NCBI RefSeq assembly: GCF_040546815.1
Contig: NZ_JBEPOO010000001.1
Coordinates: 3,906,001-3,970,000 of the forward strand
From: Devosia sp. 2618
GTDB taxonomy: Bacteria > Pseudomonadota > Alphaproteobacteria > Rhizobiales > Devosiaceae
Direction: 5' to 3'
Length of the DNA stretch: 64,000 nt
The translations under genes and the position numbers were made by a program. Positions 51,210-59,985 of the stretch are shown here, piece by piece (within the stretch, counting starts at the first letter, position 1; each line of letters opens with the position of its first letter). The notes beneath the pieces were generated by a model, which saw only the letters and a list, made by a program, of their open reading frames with translations, had not been told where the DNA came from and made no database searches.

Positions 51210-51815
51210 ATGGACAAATTCATTACCCATACCGGTGTCGCGGCGCCCCTGCCGATCATCAATATCGACACCGACATGATCATCCCCAAGCAGTATCTCA
51301 AGACCATCAAGCGGACTGGTCTGGGCACGGCGCTGTTTTCGGAAATGCGCTATAATGAAGATGGCACCGAGAACCCCGAATTTGTCTTGAACAAGCCGGG
51401 TTACCGTCAGGCGTCGATCATCGTGGCCGGCGACAATTTTGGTTGTGGTTCCTCGCGCGAGCACGCGCCATGGGCGCTGCTCGATTTTGGCGTGCGCTGC
51501 GTGATCTCGACCAGCTTCGCCGACATTTTCTACAATAACTGCTTCAAGAACGGCATCCTGCCGCTGGTCGTTTCGCCAGAGCAGCTCAAGCTGCTGCTCG
51601 ATGACGCCGAGCGCGGCTCCAACGCAACCCTCACCATCGATCTGGAAGCCCAGACCGTTCGCGGCCCCGATGGCGGCACCATCCATTTCGATATCGACCC
51701 GTCGCGCAAGCAGATCCTGCTTGAAGGCCTCGACGATATCGCCGGCACGCTCAAGTCCGATCCGTCGATCACGACGTTCGAAACCAAGATGGCGTCCGAC
51801 CGCCCCTGGCTCTAA
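51210..51815 (+). CDS. leuD: 3-isopropylmalate dehydratase, small subunit
   Basis: 201 residues; swivel domain of isopropylmalate isomerase, working with LeuC (not in the window). [31 protein letters not shown] and [19 protein letters not shown] are diagnostic. GAGG upstream supports ATG 51210; a longer in-frame extension would run into the repeat. GNAT and RidA genes follow with little or no gap. Confidence 0.96.
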   Translation: MDKFITHTGVAAPLPIINIDTDMIIPKQYLKTIKRTGLGTALFSEMRYNEDGTENPEFVLNKPGYRQASIIVAGDNFGCGSSREHAPWALLDFGVRCVISTSFADIFYNNCFKNGILPLVVSPEQLKLLLDDAERGSNATLTIDLEAQTVRGPDGGTIHFDIDPSRKQILLEGLDDIAGTLKSDPSITTFETKMASDRPWL

Positions 51816-51820
51816 GCGCC

Positions 51821-52249
51821 GTGGTCGACATTCACTACGAGCCCGAGCTCTCCCCCGAGAGCCGGACGGCCGTGCTGGATGGGCTGATTGCCTTTAACCG
51901 CAGCCAGACGCCCGATTTTAAGGGCGCCTATGGCTCCATTGGTCTGATGCTCAAGCATCCCGATACCGGGTTGGTCGAGGGTGGGCTGACGGCGCGGATG
52001 GGTTTTGGCTGGATGTTTGTCGAATTGCTGTTCGTGCCCGAGCGTCTGCGCGGGCAGGGCGTCGGGCTTGATCTGATGGCCGAGGCCGAGCGCGTGGCGC
52101 GCGAGCATCAGCTGGTCGGCATCTGGCTCGATACTTTCGCGTTTCAGGCGCGTGGGTTTTACGAAAAGCTCGGCTACGTCGTGTTCGGCGAAATCGAGAA
52201 CTATCCGCCCGGCTCGAGCCGGTATTTCCTCCGCAAACATTTGAGTTGA
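51821..52249 (+). CDS. GNAT family N-acetyltransferase
   Basis: 142 residues, acetyl-CoA-dependent transferase of unknown substrate. MFVELLFVPERLRGQGVGLD contains the acetyl-CoA pyrophosphate loop (RLRGQGVG), followed by AEAERVAREHQ and GFYEKLGYVVFG. It starts with GTG five bases after the leuD stop, so coupled translation is likely. Confidence 0.88.
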   Translation: MVDIHYEPELSPESRTAVLDGLIAFNRSQTPDFKGAYGSIGLMLKHPDTGLVEGGLTARMGFGWMFVELLFVPERLRGQGVGLDLMAEAERVAREHQLVGIWLDTFAFQARGFYEKLGYVVFGEIENYPPGSSRYFLRKHLS

Positions 52250-52254
52250 TCGAC

Positions 52255-52644
52255 ATGGTCCAGCGCGTCTCCACCGGTTCGCCTTTCGAAGCCACCTTCG
52301 GCTATTCCCGCGCCGTGCGGCACGACGACACCATCTATGTGTCGGGCACCACCGGTTATGACTATGCGACCATGACCATGCCGGATGATATCGGCCAGCA
52401 GGCCGCCAATGCGCTGGCCACCATCGACAAGGCCCTCAAGGAAGCCGGCTCGTCCATCCAGGACACCGTGCGCGTGGTCTACTATGTCGGCGACCGCAAT
52501 GACGTGAACGCGGTCGTCGCCGCCGTCGGCCCCGTGTTCAAAGACATCCGCCCGGCTGCGTCCATGCTGATCGTCCAGATGATCGAAGCGGGCATGAAGA
52601 TCGAGATTGAAGTGACGGCGCGGATCGGGGCGGCGAACTCGTAA
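52255..52644 (+). CDS. RidA family protein
   Basis: 129 residues from ATG 52255, chorismate-mutase-like trimer of the RidA/YjgF superfamily: VSGTTGYDYATMTMP, GQQAANALATIDKALKEAG and MLIVQMIEAGMKIEIEVTA. The archetypal RidA arginine before the C-terminal motif is replaced (RPAASMLIV), so it belongs to one of the Rid subfamilies without proven imine deaminase activity. An in-frame TTG at 52246 overlaps the GNAT stop. Confidence 0.88.
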   Translation: MVQRVSTGSPFEATFGYSRAVRHDDTIYVSGTTGYDYATMTMPDDIGQQAANALATIDKALKEAGSSIQDTVRVVYYVGDRNDVNAVVAAVGPVFKDIRPAASMLIVQMIEAGMKIEIEVTARIGAANS

Positions 52645-52648
52645 GGGG

Positions 52649-52765
52649 ATACCCCCACCCAGCCTCCCCCTGATAGGGGGAGGCGCTGATCGAGTTTGTC
52701 TCAATAGCGGTTCACGCGCCGATGGTATTCCTCCCCCTTTTCTAGGGGAGGTTAGGTGGGGGTAT
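52649..52765. repeat. Palindromic repeat ATACCCCC...GGGGGTAT, full copy
   Basis: ATACCCCCACCC and GGTGGGGGTAT ends, inner arms GCCTCCCCCTGATAGGGGGA and CCTCCCCC...TAGGGGAGG. Same family as 48873-48990. It lies between the RidA gene and the LLM flavoprotein. Confidence 0.8.
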
Positions 52766-52771
52766 TCTTGC

Positions 52772-53782
52772 TTACCCCCGCGCCGCCACCCCAAACGCCT
52801 CAGCCACCAACGCATAACTCCGCCGCCGCAGCTCATAGCTATGCACCGTCGTCGTGATCATCACCTCGTCGGCCTCACAGCTCTCGGCCTTTTCCGCGAT
52901 CGTATCGCGCACCGTCTCGGGCGAACCCACAATCCACAGTGTCGACTGATGCGCGATCACCGATTGCTGCTGCGGCGTCAGCTCGCGGGCATGCGCCTCT
53001 TCCGGTGACATCAGTTTGCGCTGCTCGCCGGTGGTAAACAGTGCCCAGCTCACCGCCTGCGAGCGCGACAGGTATTGCGCCTCCTCATCGGTGGGGGCGC
53101 AGATCACCGACACACACAACATGGTCTTGGGCTTGGGGAAGGCGTCGGTGGCGTTGAACGCGTAGCGATAGGCCTCAAAGGCTGGCGCGGGAGGCGTGTG
53201 GCTGAAATGGGCGGCAAAGGCGTAGCCGATGCCCAATTGCCCCGCCGCCTGCGCGCTGGCGCCAGACGAGCCGAGCAGCCACATCGGCGGCAGGCGCATA
53301 CCGCCGGGCGACACCGGGACGTGCGAAAAGGGATGTTCGGGCGGAAAGCTGTCCTCGTCGAAGGCCATCAGTTCGGCGAGATAGGCGGAAAACTCTTCGC
53401 CGCCGCCACTGCGCAGCGCCCGCATGGCATAGCCGTCACCACCAGGCGCGCGGCCCAGTCCCAGATCGATACGACCGGGATAGAGGCCTTCGAGCGTGCG
53501 ATAGGCTTCGGCGATGCGGAGGGGGGCGTGATTGAGCAGCATGACGCCGCCCGAACCGACGCGAATGTTTCTGGTATGCGCCGCAGCACTGCCGATCAGA
53601 ATTTCCGGCACCGACGAGGCGATGGACGGCATGCCGTGGTGCTCAGCATACCACAGCCGCGTATAGCCGAGCCGGTCGGCTTCCTGCGCCAGAAGGATGG
53701 TCTCGGCCATTGCCTGCGCCGTTGTCGTGCCCTCGGCAATCGGGGCGAGGTCCTGCAATGACAGGGCAAAGGGAGCGGCCAT
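52772..53782 (-). CDS. LLM class flavin-dependent oxidoreductase
   Basis: 336-residue luciferase-like FMN enzyme (LuxA-like monooxygenase superfamily, single-component type). FALSLQDLAPIAEGTT, YTRLWYAEHHGMPSIASSVP, GSGGVMLLNHAPLRIAEAYR and the RIDLGLGRAPGGD loop are typical. The substrate and reductase partner are unknown. Confidence 0.92.
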   Translation of the reverse strand: MAAPFALSLQDLAPIAEGTTTAQAMAETILLAQEADRLGYTRLWYAEHHGMPSIASSVPEILIGSAAAHTRNIRVGSGGVMLLNHAPLRIAEAYRTLEGLYPGRIDLGLGRAPGGDGYAMRALRSGGGEEFSAYLAELMAFDEDSFPPEHPFSHVPVSPGGMRLPPMWLLGSSGASAQAAGQLGIGYAFAAHFSHTPPAPAFEAYRYAFNATDAFPKPKTMLCVSVICAPTDEEAQYLSRSQAVSWALFTTGEQRKLMSPEEAHARELTPQQQSVIAHQSTLWIVGSPETVRDTIAEKAESCEADEVMITTTVHSYELRRRSYALVAEAFGVAARG

Positions 53783-53939
53783 GGCGAAATCCTTTTGGTG
53801 CGACTGTGCCGCGTTCTATCGGCAAAAGACGATGACGGCGAGATAGCAACGCTAAGATTCCGTTCATTGCAATTTTAATCAAACCTTGCCGATCGGCGCC
53901 GGTCTGGCTCAATCGGAGATTGACGCAAGGAGCAACGCC

Positions 53940-54503
53940 ATGAGCCACATCTATCAGCGCATCTGCATGGTCATCGCTCTGCTGTTGCTCGCGGTTCCCG
54001 CGGCGCAGGCGCAGTTCAACTTCCTACCCGAAATTCGCGGTGGCATTGTTGCCCGTGGCGTCGATGGCGGTGGGGATCTGTTTGATCCCGAGCGGATCGG
54101 TAATGCCAATGTCGAACTGCTGTTTAACGCGCCTGACCTCAATGCCTGGACGGTCATCGGCGAGCTGCGGCCCCATATCGGCGCAACCATCAGCCTGCAG
54201 GGGCAGGACTCTTACGGCTATGCGGGCCTCAGCTGGACCTTCCAGGCGCCGGTTCTGCCGGTCTTTATCGAAGCCAGCGCCGGTGGCGTTGTGCATTCCA
54301 CCATGTTCTCGGCCGAGCAGAACGATCCGGCGCGCAATTTCGGCTGCGGCATCGGCGCCCGCATCGCCGGCAGCGTCGGCCTCAACATGCCCTTAGGCAC
54401 ATCGCTCATTGCGACGGTCGAACACCTTCCCGATTTCGGCAGCTGCGGTGTAACGGATCGCGCGGCCACCAATGTTGGTGTGCGGCTGGGTTTCCGGTTT
54501 TAG
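53940..54503 (+). CDS. Acyloxyacyl hydrolase / PagL-like outer membrane protein
   Basis: 187 residues with a signal peptide (cleaved after AQA-Q, about 24) and a small beta-barrel. The C-terminal part (EHLPDFGSCGV, then NVGVRLGFRF) parallels the catalytic histidine region and final strand of lipid A 3-O-deacylase PagL, though here the HSE set cannot be verified. It would trim lipid A in the outer membrane. AAGGAG at 53927-53932 gives the start. Confidence 0.72.
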   Translation: MSHIYQRICMVIALLLLAVPAAQAQFNFLPEIRGGIVARGVDGGGDLFDPERIGNANVELLFNAPDLNAWTVIGELRPHIGATISLQGQDSYGYAGLSWTFQAPVLPVFIEASAGGVVHSTMFSAEQNDPARNFGCGIGARIAGSVGLNMPLGTSLIATVEHLPDFGSCGVTDRAATNVGVRLGFRF

Positions 54504-54511
54504 GAGCGATC

Positions 54512-54874
54512 ATGGCCTTCACTCGCACCGTCCCGATTCTGCGCAGCTTTGATGAAGCCAAGGCGCGGGAGTTTTATCTCGACTGGCTCGGTTTCACGAT
54601 TGATTGGGAACACCGCTTCGAGCCCGACCTGCCGCTCTATCTGCAGATCAGCCGCGACGGACTGGTGCTGCACATCTCCGAACATCACGGCGACGCCACG
54701 CCGGGCAGCCATATTCGGGTCGAGATGACAGACCTACGGGCGCTGCATGTCGAACTGACGGCCAAGCGCTACAAGAACAACCGCCCCGGGTTGGAAACGC
54801 CATCCTGGGGCGGACTGGCGATGACAATCACCGATCCCGCGGGGAACAGGATTACGTTCTCGCAAGGGAGGTGA
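54512..54874 (+). CDS. Glyoxalase/bleomycin-resistance-fold protein
   Basis: 120 residues of the VOC superfamily: TRTVPILRSFDEAKAREFYL, LVLHISEHHGDATPG and GGLAMTITDPAGNRITF. It resembles the bleomycin-binding (BRP) group, whose members lack metal, but a dioxygenase-type role is possible. It starts eight bases after the PagL-like gene. Confidence 0.85.
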   Translation: MAFTRTVPILRSFDEAKAREFYLDWLGFTIDWEHRFEPDLPLYLQISRDGLVLHISEHHGDATPGSHIRVEMTDLRALHVELTAKRYKNNRPGLETPSWGGLAMTITDPAGNRITFSQGR

Positions 54875-54894
54875 ACAGGGGGAGTTGGCGCCGC

Positions 54895-54910
54895 GCCACG
54901 AGGGCGTGCC
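54895..54910. repeat. Fragment of the CTCGTGGTTCGAGG repeat
   Basis: GCCACGAGGGCGTGCC, the terminal part only of the family seen at 32907-33032, just before the flavoprotein stop. Confidence 0.55.
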
Positions 54911-54919
54911 CCAAAACCC

Positions 54920-56110
54920 CTATGCCGCCTGCCCAGCCGCGAACCCCGAAGCCCAGGCCCACTGGAAGTTATATCCACCCAGCCAGCCGGTCACATCAAC
55001 CACTTCGCCGATGAAATACAGCCCCGGCACCTCGCGCGAGGCCATGGTCTTGGCGTCCAGATCGCGCGTATCGACGCCGCCCAGTGTCACTTCGGCGGTG
55101 CGATAGCCCTCCGAACCGACGGGTTTCAGCGTCCAGCTCTTGAGCACGGCTTCGACGGCGGCGAGCTTTTTGTCCGAGAAATCGCCGACCATGCCGGGCA
55201 TGTAGAGTTCGTCGCCGAGCAGTTGCGCGAGCTTTTTGGGCAGCATGCCGCCCAGTACCGTCTGCACCTGCACCTTGGGATTGGCCTTGCGAGCGGCGCG
55301 CAGCGCTTCGGCGGCGTCCTGGCCGGGCAGCAGATCAACCGAAATGGCGTCGCCTTCGCGCCAATAGGACGAAATCTGCAGGATTGCGGGGCCCGACAGG
55401 CCGCGATGGGTGAACAACAGAGCTTCCTCGAACGCCGTCCTGCCGTGCTTGACGATGGCGTCCGTGGCGATGCCCGACAGTTCCTTGAGCTTTTCGAGCG
55501 CCCCGGTTTCAAAGGTCAGCGGCACCAGCGCCGGGCGGGTGTCGGTCAGCCGCAGGCCGAACTGGGTGGCCAGCTGATAGCCAAGCCCGGTCGCGCCCAT
55601 TTTGGGGATCGACTTGCCGCCGGTGGCAACGATCAGGCTGTCGGAGGTGATCGACGAGGTCGACAGCTGAATAGAAAAACCGGTGTCTTCCTTGGTCACG
55701 CTTTCGACCGACGTTTCCAGCACCAGCGTCGCGCCGGCCTTGCGCAGTTCGCCGAGCAACATGGTGTTGATCTGTGTGGCCGGGCCATCGCAGAACAATT
55801 GCCCGAGGGTCTTTTCGTGAAACGAAATGCCATGGTCGCGCACCATGGCGATGAACATGTCGGGCGTGTAGCGGCTGAGCGCCGACAGCGCAAAGCGCGG
55901 GTTCTGGCTCAAAAACCGGTCGCGACCCTTGTCGATGGTGGCGTTGATATTGGTGAAGTTGCAGCGCCCGCCGCCCGAAATGCGGATCTTTTCGCCGGCA
56001 TAGCGGGCGTGATCGACCACCAGCACCGAGCGACCGCGCTTGCCCGCCTCGACGGCGGCCATCATGCCAGCGGCGCCGGCACCGAGGATTACGACATCAT
56101 AGTGGGGCAT
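54920..56110 (-). CDS. HI0933/YhiN family flavoprotein
   Basis: 396-residue FAD-dependent oxidoreductase. DVVILGAGAAGMMAAVEAGK binds FAD, KIRISGGGRCNFTN is the family signature, and the C-terminal FIGEVVDVTGWLGGYNFQWA closes the fold. The substrate of this widespread family is not known. AAAGGATC lies before the ATG at 56110. Encoded between two repeat elements. Confidence 0.92.
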   Translation of the reverse strand: MPHYDVVILGAGAAGMMAAVEAGKRGRSVLVVDHARYAGEKIRISGGGRCNFTNINATIDKGRDRFLSQNPRFALSALSRYTPDMFIAMVRDHGISFHEKTLGQLFCDGPATQINTMLLGELRKAGATLVLETSVESVTKEDTGFSIQLSTSSITSDSLIVATGGKSIPKMGATGLGYQLATQFGLRLTDTRPALVPLTFETGALEKLKELSGIATDAIVKHGRTAFEEALLFTHRGLSGPAILQISSYWREGDAISVDLLPGQDAAEALRAARKANPKVQVQTVLGGMLPKKLAQLLGDELYMPGMVGDFSDKKLAAVEAVLKSWTLKPVGSEGYRTAEVTLGGVDTRDLDAKTMASREVPGLYFIGEVVDVTGWLGGYNFQWAWASGFAAGQAA

Positions 56111-56127
56111 GGGTGATCCTTTGGTGG

Positions 56128-56256
56128 CACGCCCCCGTGGTTCGAGGCTTTGCAAGAGCAAAGCACCTCACCATGAGGGCTACTCTTGATGCGGCTTATC
56201 CGCAGCCCTCATGGTGAGGTGCGCGTTCGTCACGCGCCTCGAACCACGAGGGCGTA
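56128..56256. repeat. Palindromic repeat CTCGTGGTTCGAGG, full copy
   Basis: CACGCCCCCGTGGTTCGAGG at the left, CCTCGAACCACGAGGGCG at the right, inner arms CACCTCACCATGAGGGCT and AGCCCTCATGGTGAGGTG, central loop different from the other copies. Confidence 0.85.
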
Positions 56257-56293
56257 GCACGATAGTGGGCCACTGATTGCGTTAAAGAGGCTC

Positions 56294-57382
56294 TTAGTCG
56301 AAGTGCCACACCGCGCCAAGGGTAACCTTGGTGGTTGGTGTGGAGTAGCGCCAGGTGCTGGGGCCTTCAAAGCCGTCGAGACGACCGATCACGAGGCCTT
56401 CGGCGCGCAGGCTCGTCTGGCCCCACAGCGCATATTCAACGCCACCACCCGCCGCATAGGCGCCGTTGCCTTCAGCGACGCCGACACCGGCAGCGGTATA
56501 GGCGAAGATGCCTTCAAACGGCACGACGCCGAGGCGGGCAAGAACCAAAGCGTCGCCGCCCTTGTCGCCCGACGTGTCGAAGTTAAAGCCCAACTGGGCT
56601 TCCACACCGGCGCGGAAATAGTCGTTGAGCGCCCAGTTGTAACCGGCAAAGCCGCCGAGCTCGAAGCGGCTGAGGTGCCAGCCATAGCCGTAGTTCTTGA
56701 AGAAGTTGAACTGTGGATCGGTGAAGCCGCCGATCTGCACACCCGCGTAGGGGCCGGTAAAGCTGGTGACGGGGCCGGAATTGAACGTGGTCTTGGCCGG
56801 GCCGCCGTCGAGCTGCCACACGGCTGCCGAGCTGATGCGCATGGCCGAGATCGCGTCGGAATTGTTGCCATTGGGCACGTCGCCGAGCTGACCGATACCG
56901 GCCGCTTCAAGGCGCAGCGCCATATTGTCGGTCACCATGACTTCGGCACCCATGCCGAACTCGCCGGCCCAGCCTTCGCCAACGCGGCCGACCCCGCCCA
57001 GCAGGTAAATCAGGCCATTGTCGCCTGCGGCAAAGCCGAGGCGGGCCACGGCCATGGCGCGCAGATAGCTCGAGCCCGAGAAATCGGTGGCGATGGTAGC
57101 CTGCAATTCGCCGCCGATAATGACGCCGGGCGCAACGGGCTGGTTCCAGCCGACAATGCCGCCAATGTCTGGGCGGATATCTTCGCCGCCGACGTGGAAA
57201 TTGTTGTGGCGCGACGAGATGGCGCCGATCAGCACGCCGGCATAAAGCCCGTCAAAGGCGCTTGGCGCGGTCATGTCCGCCGTCAGGTCCGGGCTGAAAT
57301 ACAGGTTGTTGTTCTGGGCTTGCGCCGGGCTGGCGATCAGCGCCGCAACAACGACTACACCAGCAAATCCACCAATACGCAT
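56294..57382 (-). CDS. Outer membrane protein with two tandem barrel domains
   Basis: 362 residues with a signal peptide (cleaved after AQA, about 22). The body is an internal duplication: GLYAGVLIGAI at 45-55 and GPYAGVQIGGF at 210-220; VARLGFAAGDNG at 112-123 and LARLGVVPFEG at 281-291; ALRLEAAGIG at 155-164 and SLRAEGLVIG at 324-333; and SAAVWQLDG and LGAVWHFD closing each half. Each half resembles the rhizobial Omp25/RopB eight-stranded barrel. The last residue is aspartate rather than aromatic, although FD follows WH. Possibly one sixteen-stranded or two separate barrels. Confidence 0.85.
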   Translation of the reverse strand: MRIGGFAGVVVVAALIASPAQAQNNNLYFSPDLTADMTAPSAFDGLYAGVLIGAISSRHNNFHVGGEDIRPDIGGIVGWNQPVAPGVIIGGELQATIATDFSGSSYLRAMAVARLGFAAGDNGLIYLLGGVGRVGEGWAGEFGMGAEVMVTDNMALRLEAAGIGQLGDVPNGNNSDAISAMRISSAAVWQLDGGPAKTTFNSGPVTSFTGPYAGVQIGGFTDPQFNFFKNYGYGWHLSRFELGGFAGYNWALNDYFRAGVEAQLGFNFDTSGDKGGDALVLARLGVVPFEGIFAYTAAGVGVAEGNGAYAAGGGVEYALWGQTSLRAEGLVIGRLDGFEGPSTWRYSTPTTKVTLGAVWHFD

Positions 57383-57790
57383 GCCTGAACTCTCCGCCTT
57401 GCGCTATTGCGCGCAAAACTCATTAATACTGCAACAATTTTATCCGCCCGCGCTGCCTTATCACAGTTGCTGTGGCAATTGGGCATCTTTTGAAACCAGG
57501 CTGTCGCAGGGGCCTGCGCCAAGCTGATTGACTCTTTCCTATTTGAGAGTATGACAAGTCCTGCTTTTCAACCAAAGCAGTCAATCGATGCGCAGCGTTT
57601 TCGACATTGCCAAGCAGGCATCCGCCCGGCTCACCGCCGGCGGCGTCGCTGCCCTCATGACCAAAACCACCAAAACCGTTTGAAGCTTTTCCCCGGGTCC
57701 ACTCCCCGACGGGGAGAGGCTCAAAAGCACTGACCGCGACGCAAAGACGTCGCGCGGGGGCGGAATTTGGTAGGAACTGGAGTTCTAGGA
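57383..57790. other. Intergenic region between omp and asd
   Basis: Apart from the tentative 31-codon frame at 57588-57683, no gene is seen. It must hold the omp promoter (right side of the minus strand) and the asd promoter. Near asd there is a CTCCCC-GAC-GGGGAG stem of the dispersed short hairpin type and a GCGACG-CAAAGA-CGTCGC stem (57736-57753), about 40 bases before the asd ATG. Confidence 0.5.
57588..57683 (+). CDS. Possible short leader peptide before asd
   Basis: 31 codons, MRSVFDIAKQ through GGVAAL and ending MTKTTKTV, so six of the last seven sense codons are threonine or lysine, two of the end products of the asd pathway. Two hairpins follow before asd. No ribosome site is evident at 57588, nor at the internal ATG at 57657. 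The ending suggests a transcription-attenuation leader but may be chance. Confidence 0.25.
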   Translation: MRSVFDIAKQASARLTAGGVAALMTKTTKTV

Positions 57791-58840
57791 ATGGGTTATC
57801 GCGTCGCTGTCGTCGGAGCCACGGGCAATGTGGGCCGTGAAGTTCTCAATATTCTGGCCGAGCGCAAGTTCCCCGCCGATGAGGTGATCGCGCTCGCGTC
57901 ATCGCGTTCGATCGGGCGGGAAATTTCCTATGGCGACAAGATCCTCAAGGCAAAGAACCTTGATGATTTCGATTTCAAGGGCGTCGATTTCGCCATCATG
58001 TCGGCCGGTGGCACCATTTCCAAGGAATGGGCGCAGCGCATTGCCGCTTCTGGCTGCATCGTGATCGATAATTCCAGCTACTGGCGCTACAATTCGGACG
58101 TGCCGCTGGTGGTGCCTGAAGTGAACGGCAATGTGCTCGACCGCTGGCTGGCCGATCCAAAGCGCCTCAACATCATTGCCAATCCAAACTGCTCGACGGC
58201 CCAGCTGGTCGTGGCGCTCAAGCCCCTGCATGACTTTGCCAAGATCAAGCGCGTCGTCGTGTCGACCTACCAGTCCGTTTCGGGCGCCGGCAAGGAAGGC
58301 GTCGACGAGCTGTGGAACCAGACCAAGGGCATTTTCGTCAATGACAGCCCAGGGCAGGGCAACAAGTTCCCCAAGCAGATCGCCTTCAACGTCATCCCGC
58401 AGATCGATGTGTTCATGGAAGACGGCTACACCAAGGAAGAGTGGAAGGTCCTTGCTGAAACCAAGAAGATCCTCGATCCCAAGATCAAGGTGACCTGCAC
58501 CGCCGTGCGCGTGCCGGTGTTCGTGGGCCATTCCGAAGCGGTCAATATCGAGTTCGAAAACCCGATCTCGGCCGACGAAGCCCGCGACATCCTGCGCGAA
58601 GCGCCCGGCATTTCGGTGATCGACAAGCGCGAGGCCGGTGGCTACGCGACGCCGGTTGAATCGGTTGGCGAATACGACACCTTCGTGTCGCGCATTCGCG
58701 AAGACAACACCGTCGAAAATGGCCTCGCCATCTGGGTCGTGTCGGACAATCTGCGCAAGGGCGCAGCGCTCAACACCATCCAGATCGCCGAAGAACTGAT
58801 CGCCCGCGGCCTGCAGCCCCGCAAGGCCGCAGCGGCGTAA
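57791..58840 (+). CDS. asd: Aspartate-semialdehyde dehydrogenase
   Basis: 349 residues, reducing aspartyl phosphate to the semialdehyde on the way to lysine, threonine and methionine. VAVVGATGNVGREVL binds NADP, C134 in NPNCSTAQL is catalytic, and SYQSVSGAG-like TYQSVSGAGKEG follows. GGAG and AGGA lie just upstream of the ATG at 57791. dapF, further down the pathway, is in the same window. Confidence 0.96.
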   Translation: MGYRVAVVGATGNVGREVLNILAERKFPADEVIALASSRSIGREISYGDKILKAKNLDDFDFKGVDFAIMSAGGTISKEWAQRIAASGCIVIDNSSYWRYNSDVPLVVPEVNGNVLDRWLADPKRLNIIANPNCSTAQLVVALKPLHDFAKIKRVVVSTYQSVSGAGKEGVDELWNQTKGIFVNDSPGQGNKFPKQIAFNVIPQIDVFMEDGYTKEEWKVLAETKKILDPKIKVTCTAVRVPVFVGHSEAVNIEFENPISADEARDILREAPGISVIDKREAGGYATPVESVGEYDTFVSRIREDNTVENGLAIWVVSDNLRKGAALNTIQIAEELIARGLQPRKAAAA

Positions 58841-58875
58841 GAACTCGGATTGGATTTGGCGCTATCCATCCCCTT

Positions 58876-58959
58876 CCGTCATTACCCGGCTTGTCCGGGT
58901 AATCCATGGCTCCACTCCCGCTGAAGGGTGGATCGCCCGGACAAGCCGGGCAATGACGG
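58876..58959. repeat. Dispersed palindrome CCGTCATTACCCGGC
   Basis: CCGTCATTACCCGGCTTGTC at the left and its near-complement CAAGCCGGGCAATGACGG at the right: a common proteobacterial intergenic palindrome. Confidence 0.75.
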
Positions 58960-58996
58960 TGGAACGGATGGGCATGGGGAATGCTCCACATCCGCG

Positions 58997-59069
58997 GTGT
59001 CCCCCGGGCTTGACCCGGGGCCCATCCTGCGATCTCAAGATGGGTCCCGGGTCAAGGCCGGGATGACAC
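58997..59069. repeat. Dispersed palindrome GTGTCCCCCGGGCTTGACC
   Basis: GTGTCCCCCGGGCTTGACC at the left and GGTCAAGGCCGGGATGACAC at the right, adjacent to the previous palindrome; together they fill the asd-EamA gap. A related stem lies at 63389-63409. Confidence 0.75.
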
Positions 59070-59109
59070 CGTATATCTGGCGCGTTGCTGCGCCGACCTG
59101 GATCCTCAA

Positions 59110-59985
59110 ATGCCCCCTCGCGACATAGCTTTGGCCCTTGGTGTTGTCCTCGTCTGGGGGCTCAATTTCGTGGCCATCAAATGGGGTGTCGATGAGATCC
59201 CGCCCTATATGCTGACCGCTCTCCGCTATATCGGCTGTGCGCTGCCGGCAGTGTTTTTCATCCGCCGCCCCAAAGTGGGCTGGATGACGCTGATCCTTTA
59301 TGGCTTGACCGTGGGCGTCGTGCAGTTCGGCCTACTGTTTACCGCCATTAAGCTGGGCATGCCGGCGGGGCTCGCCAGTCTCGTCATGCAGATGCAGGTG
59401 TTTTTCACCATGGCGCTGGCCATTCTGGCGCTGGGCGACCGCCCGTCGCCGGTGCAGTTTGGCGGCGCGGCCATTGCGCTGATCGGGCTGGGCACAATCG
59501 GGGCAGAACATGTCGGCGGGGCTGTGCTCGTGCCGCTGCTGCTGACGCTGGTCGCAGCGTTTTTCTGGGCCATTTCCAACATTATCACCAAGCGCGCCGG
59601 CAAGATCGACATGCTGGCCTTTGTGGTTTGGGGCGCTTTGGTGCCGCCACTGCCGATGCTGGCGCTGTCGTTTATTTTTGAGGGTCCGCAGGCCTTTACG
59701 GGGCTGCTGTCGCTCAGCCCGCAGGCGATCTTTTCGGTGCTGTTTATTGCCTATGGTTCGACGCTGATGGGCTATGGCGCCTGGGCGGTGCTGCTTGGTC
59801 GCCATCCGGCCAGCATTATCGCGCCGTTCTCGCTGCTGGTGCCGGTGGTTGGCTTTGCCGCCGCTTTCGTCTTTCTCGGCGAAGGCGTCACCATGCTTGA
59901 GATTGCCGGTAGCGTGCTGATCTTTGTCGGGCTGGTGCTCAACGTTTTCGGGCCGCGCCTGCTGGCCCGGCGAAAGCTGGCCTGA
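59110..59985 (+). CDS. EamA family transporter, first copy
   Basis: 291 residues, ten membrane helices in two EamA repeats (drug/metabolite transporter superfamily), usually exporting amino acids or small metabolites. VLVWGLNFVAIKWGVDEIPP and ALRYIGCALPAVFF are typical of the YdcZ/RhaT-like amino-acid exporters. The stop overlaps the start of the second copy as TGATG. Confidence 0.9.
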   Translation: MPPRDIALALGVVLVWGLNFVAIKWGVDEIPPYMLTALRYIGCALPAVFFIRRPKVGWMTLILYGLTVGVVQFGLLFTAIKLGMPAGLASLVMQMQVFFTMALAILALGDRPSPVQFGGAAIALIGLGTIGAEHVGGAVLVPLLLTLVAAFFWAISNIITKRAGKIDMLAFVVWGALVPPLPMLALSFIFEGPQAFTGLLSLSPQAIFSVLFIAYGSTLMGYGAWAVLLGRHPASIIAPFSLLVPVVGFAAAFVFLGEGVTMLEIAGSVLIFVGLVLNVFGPRLLARRKLA

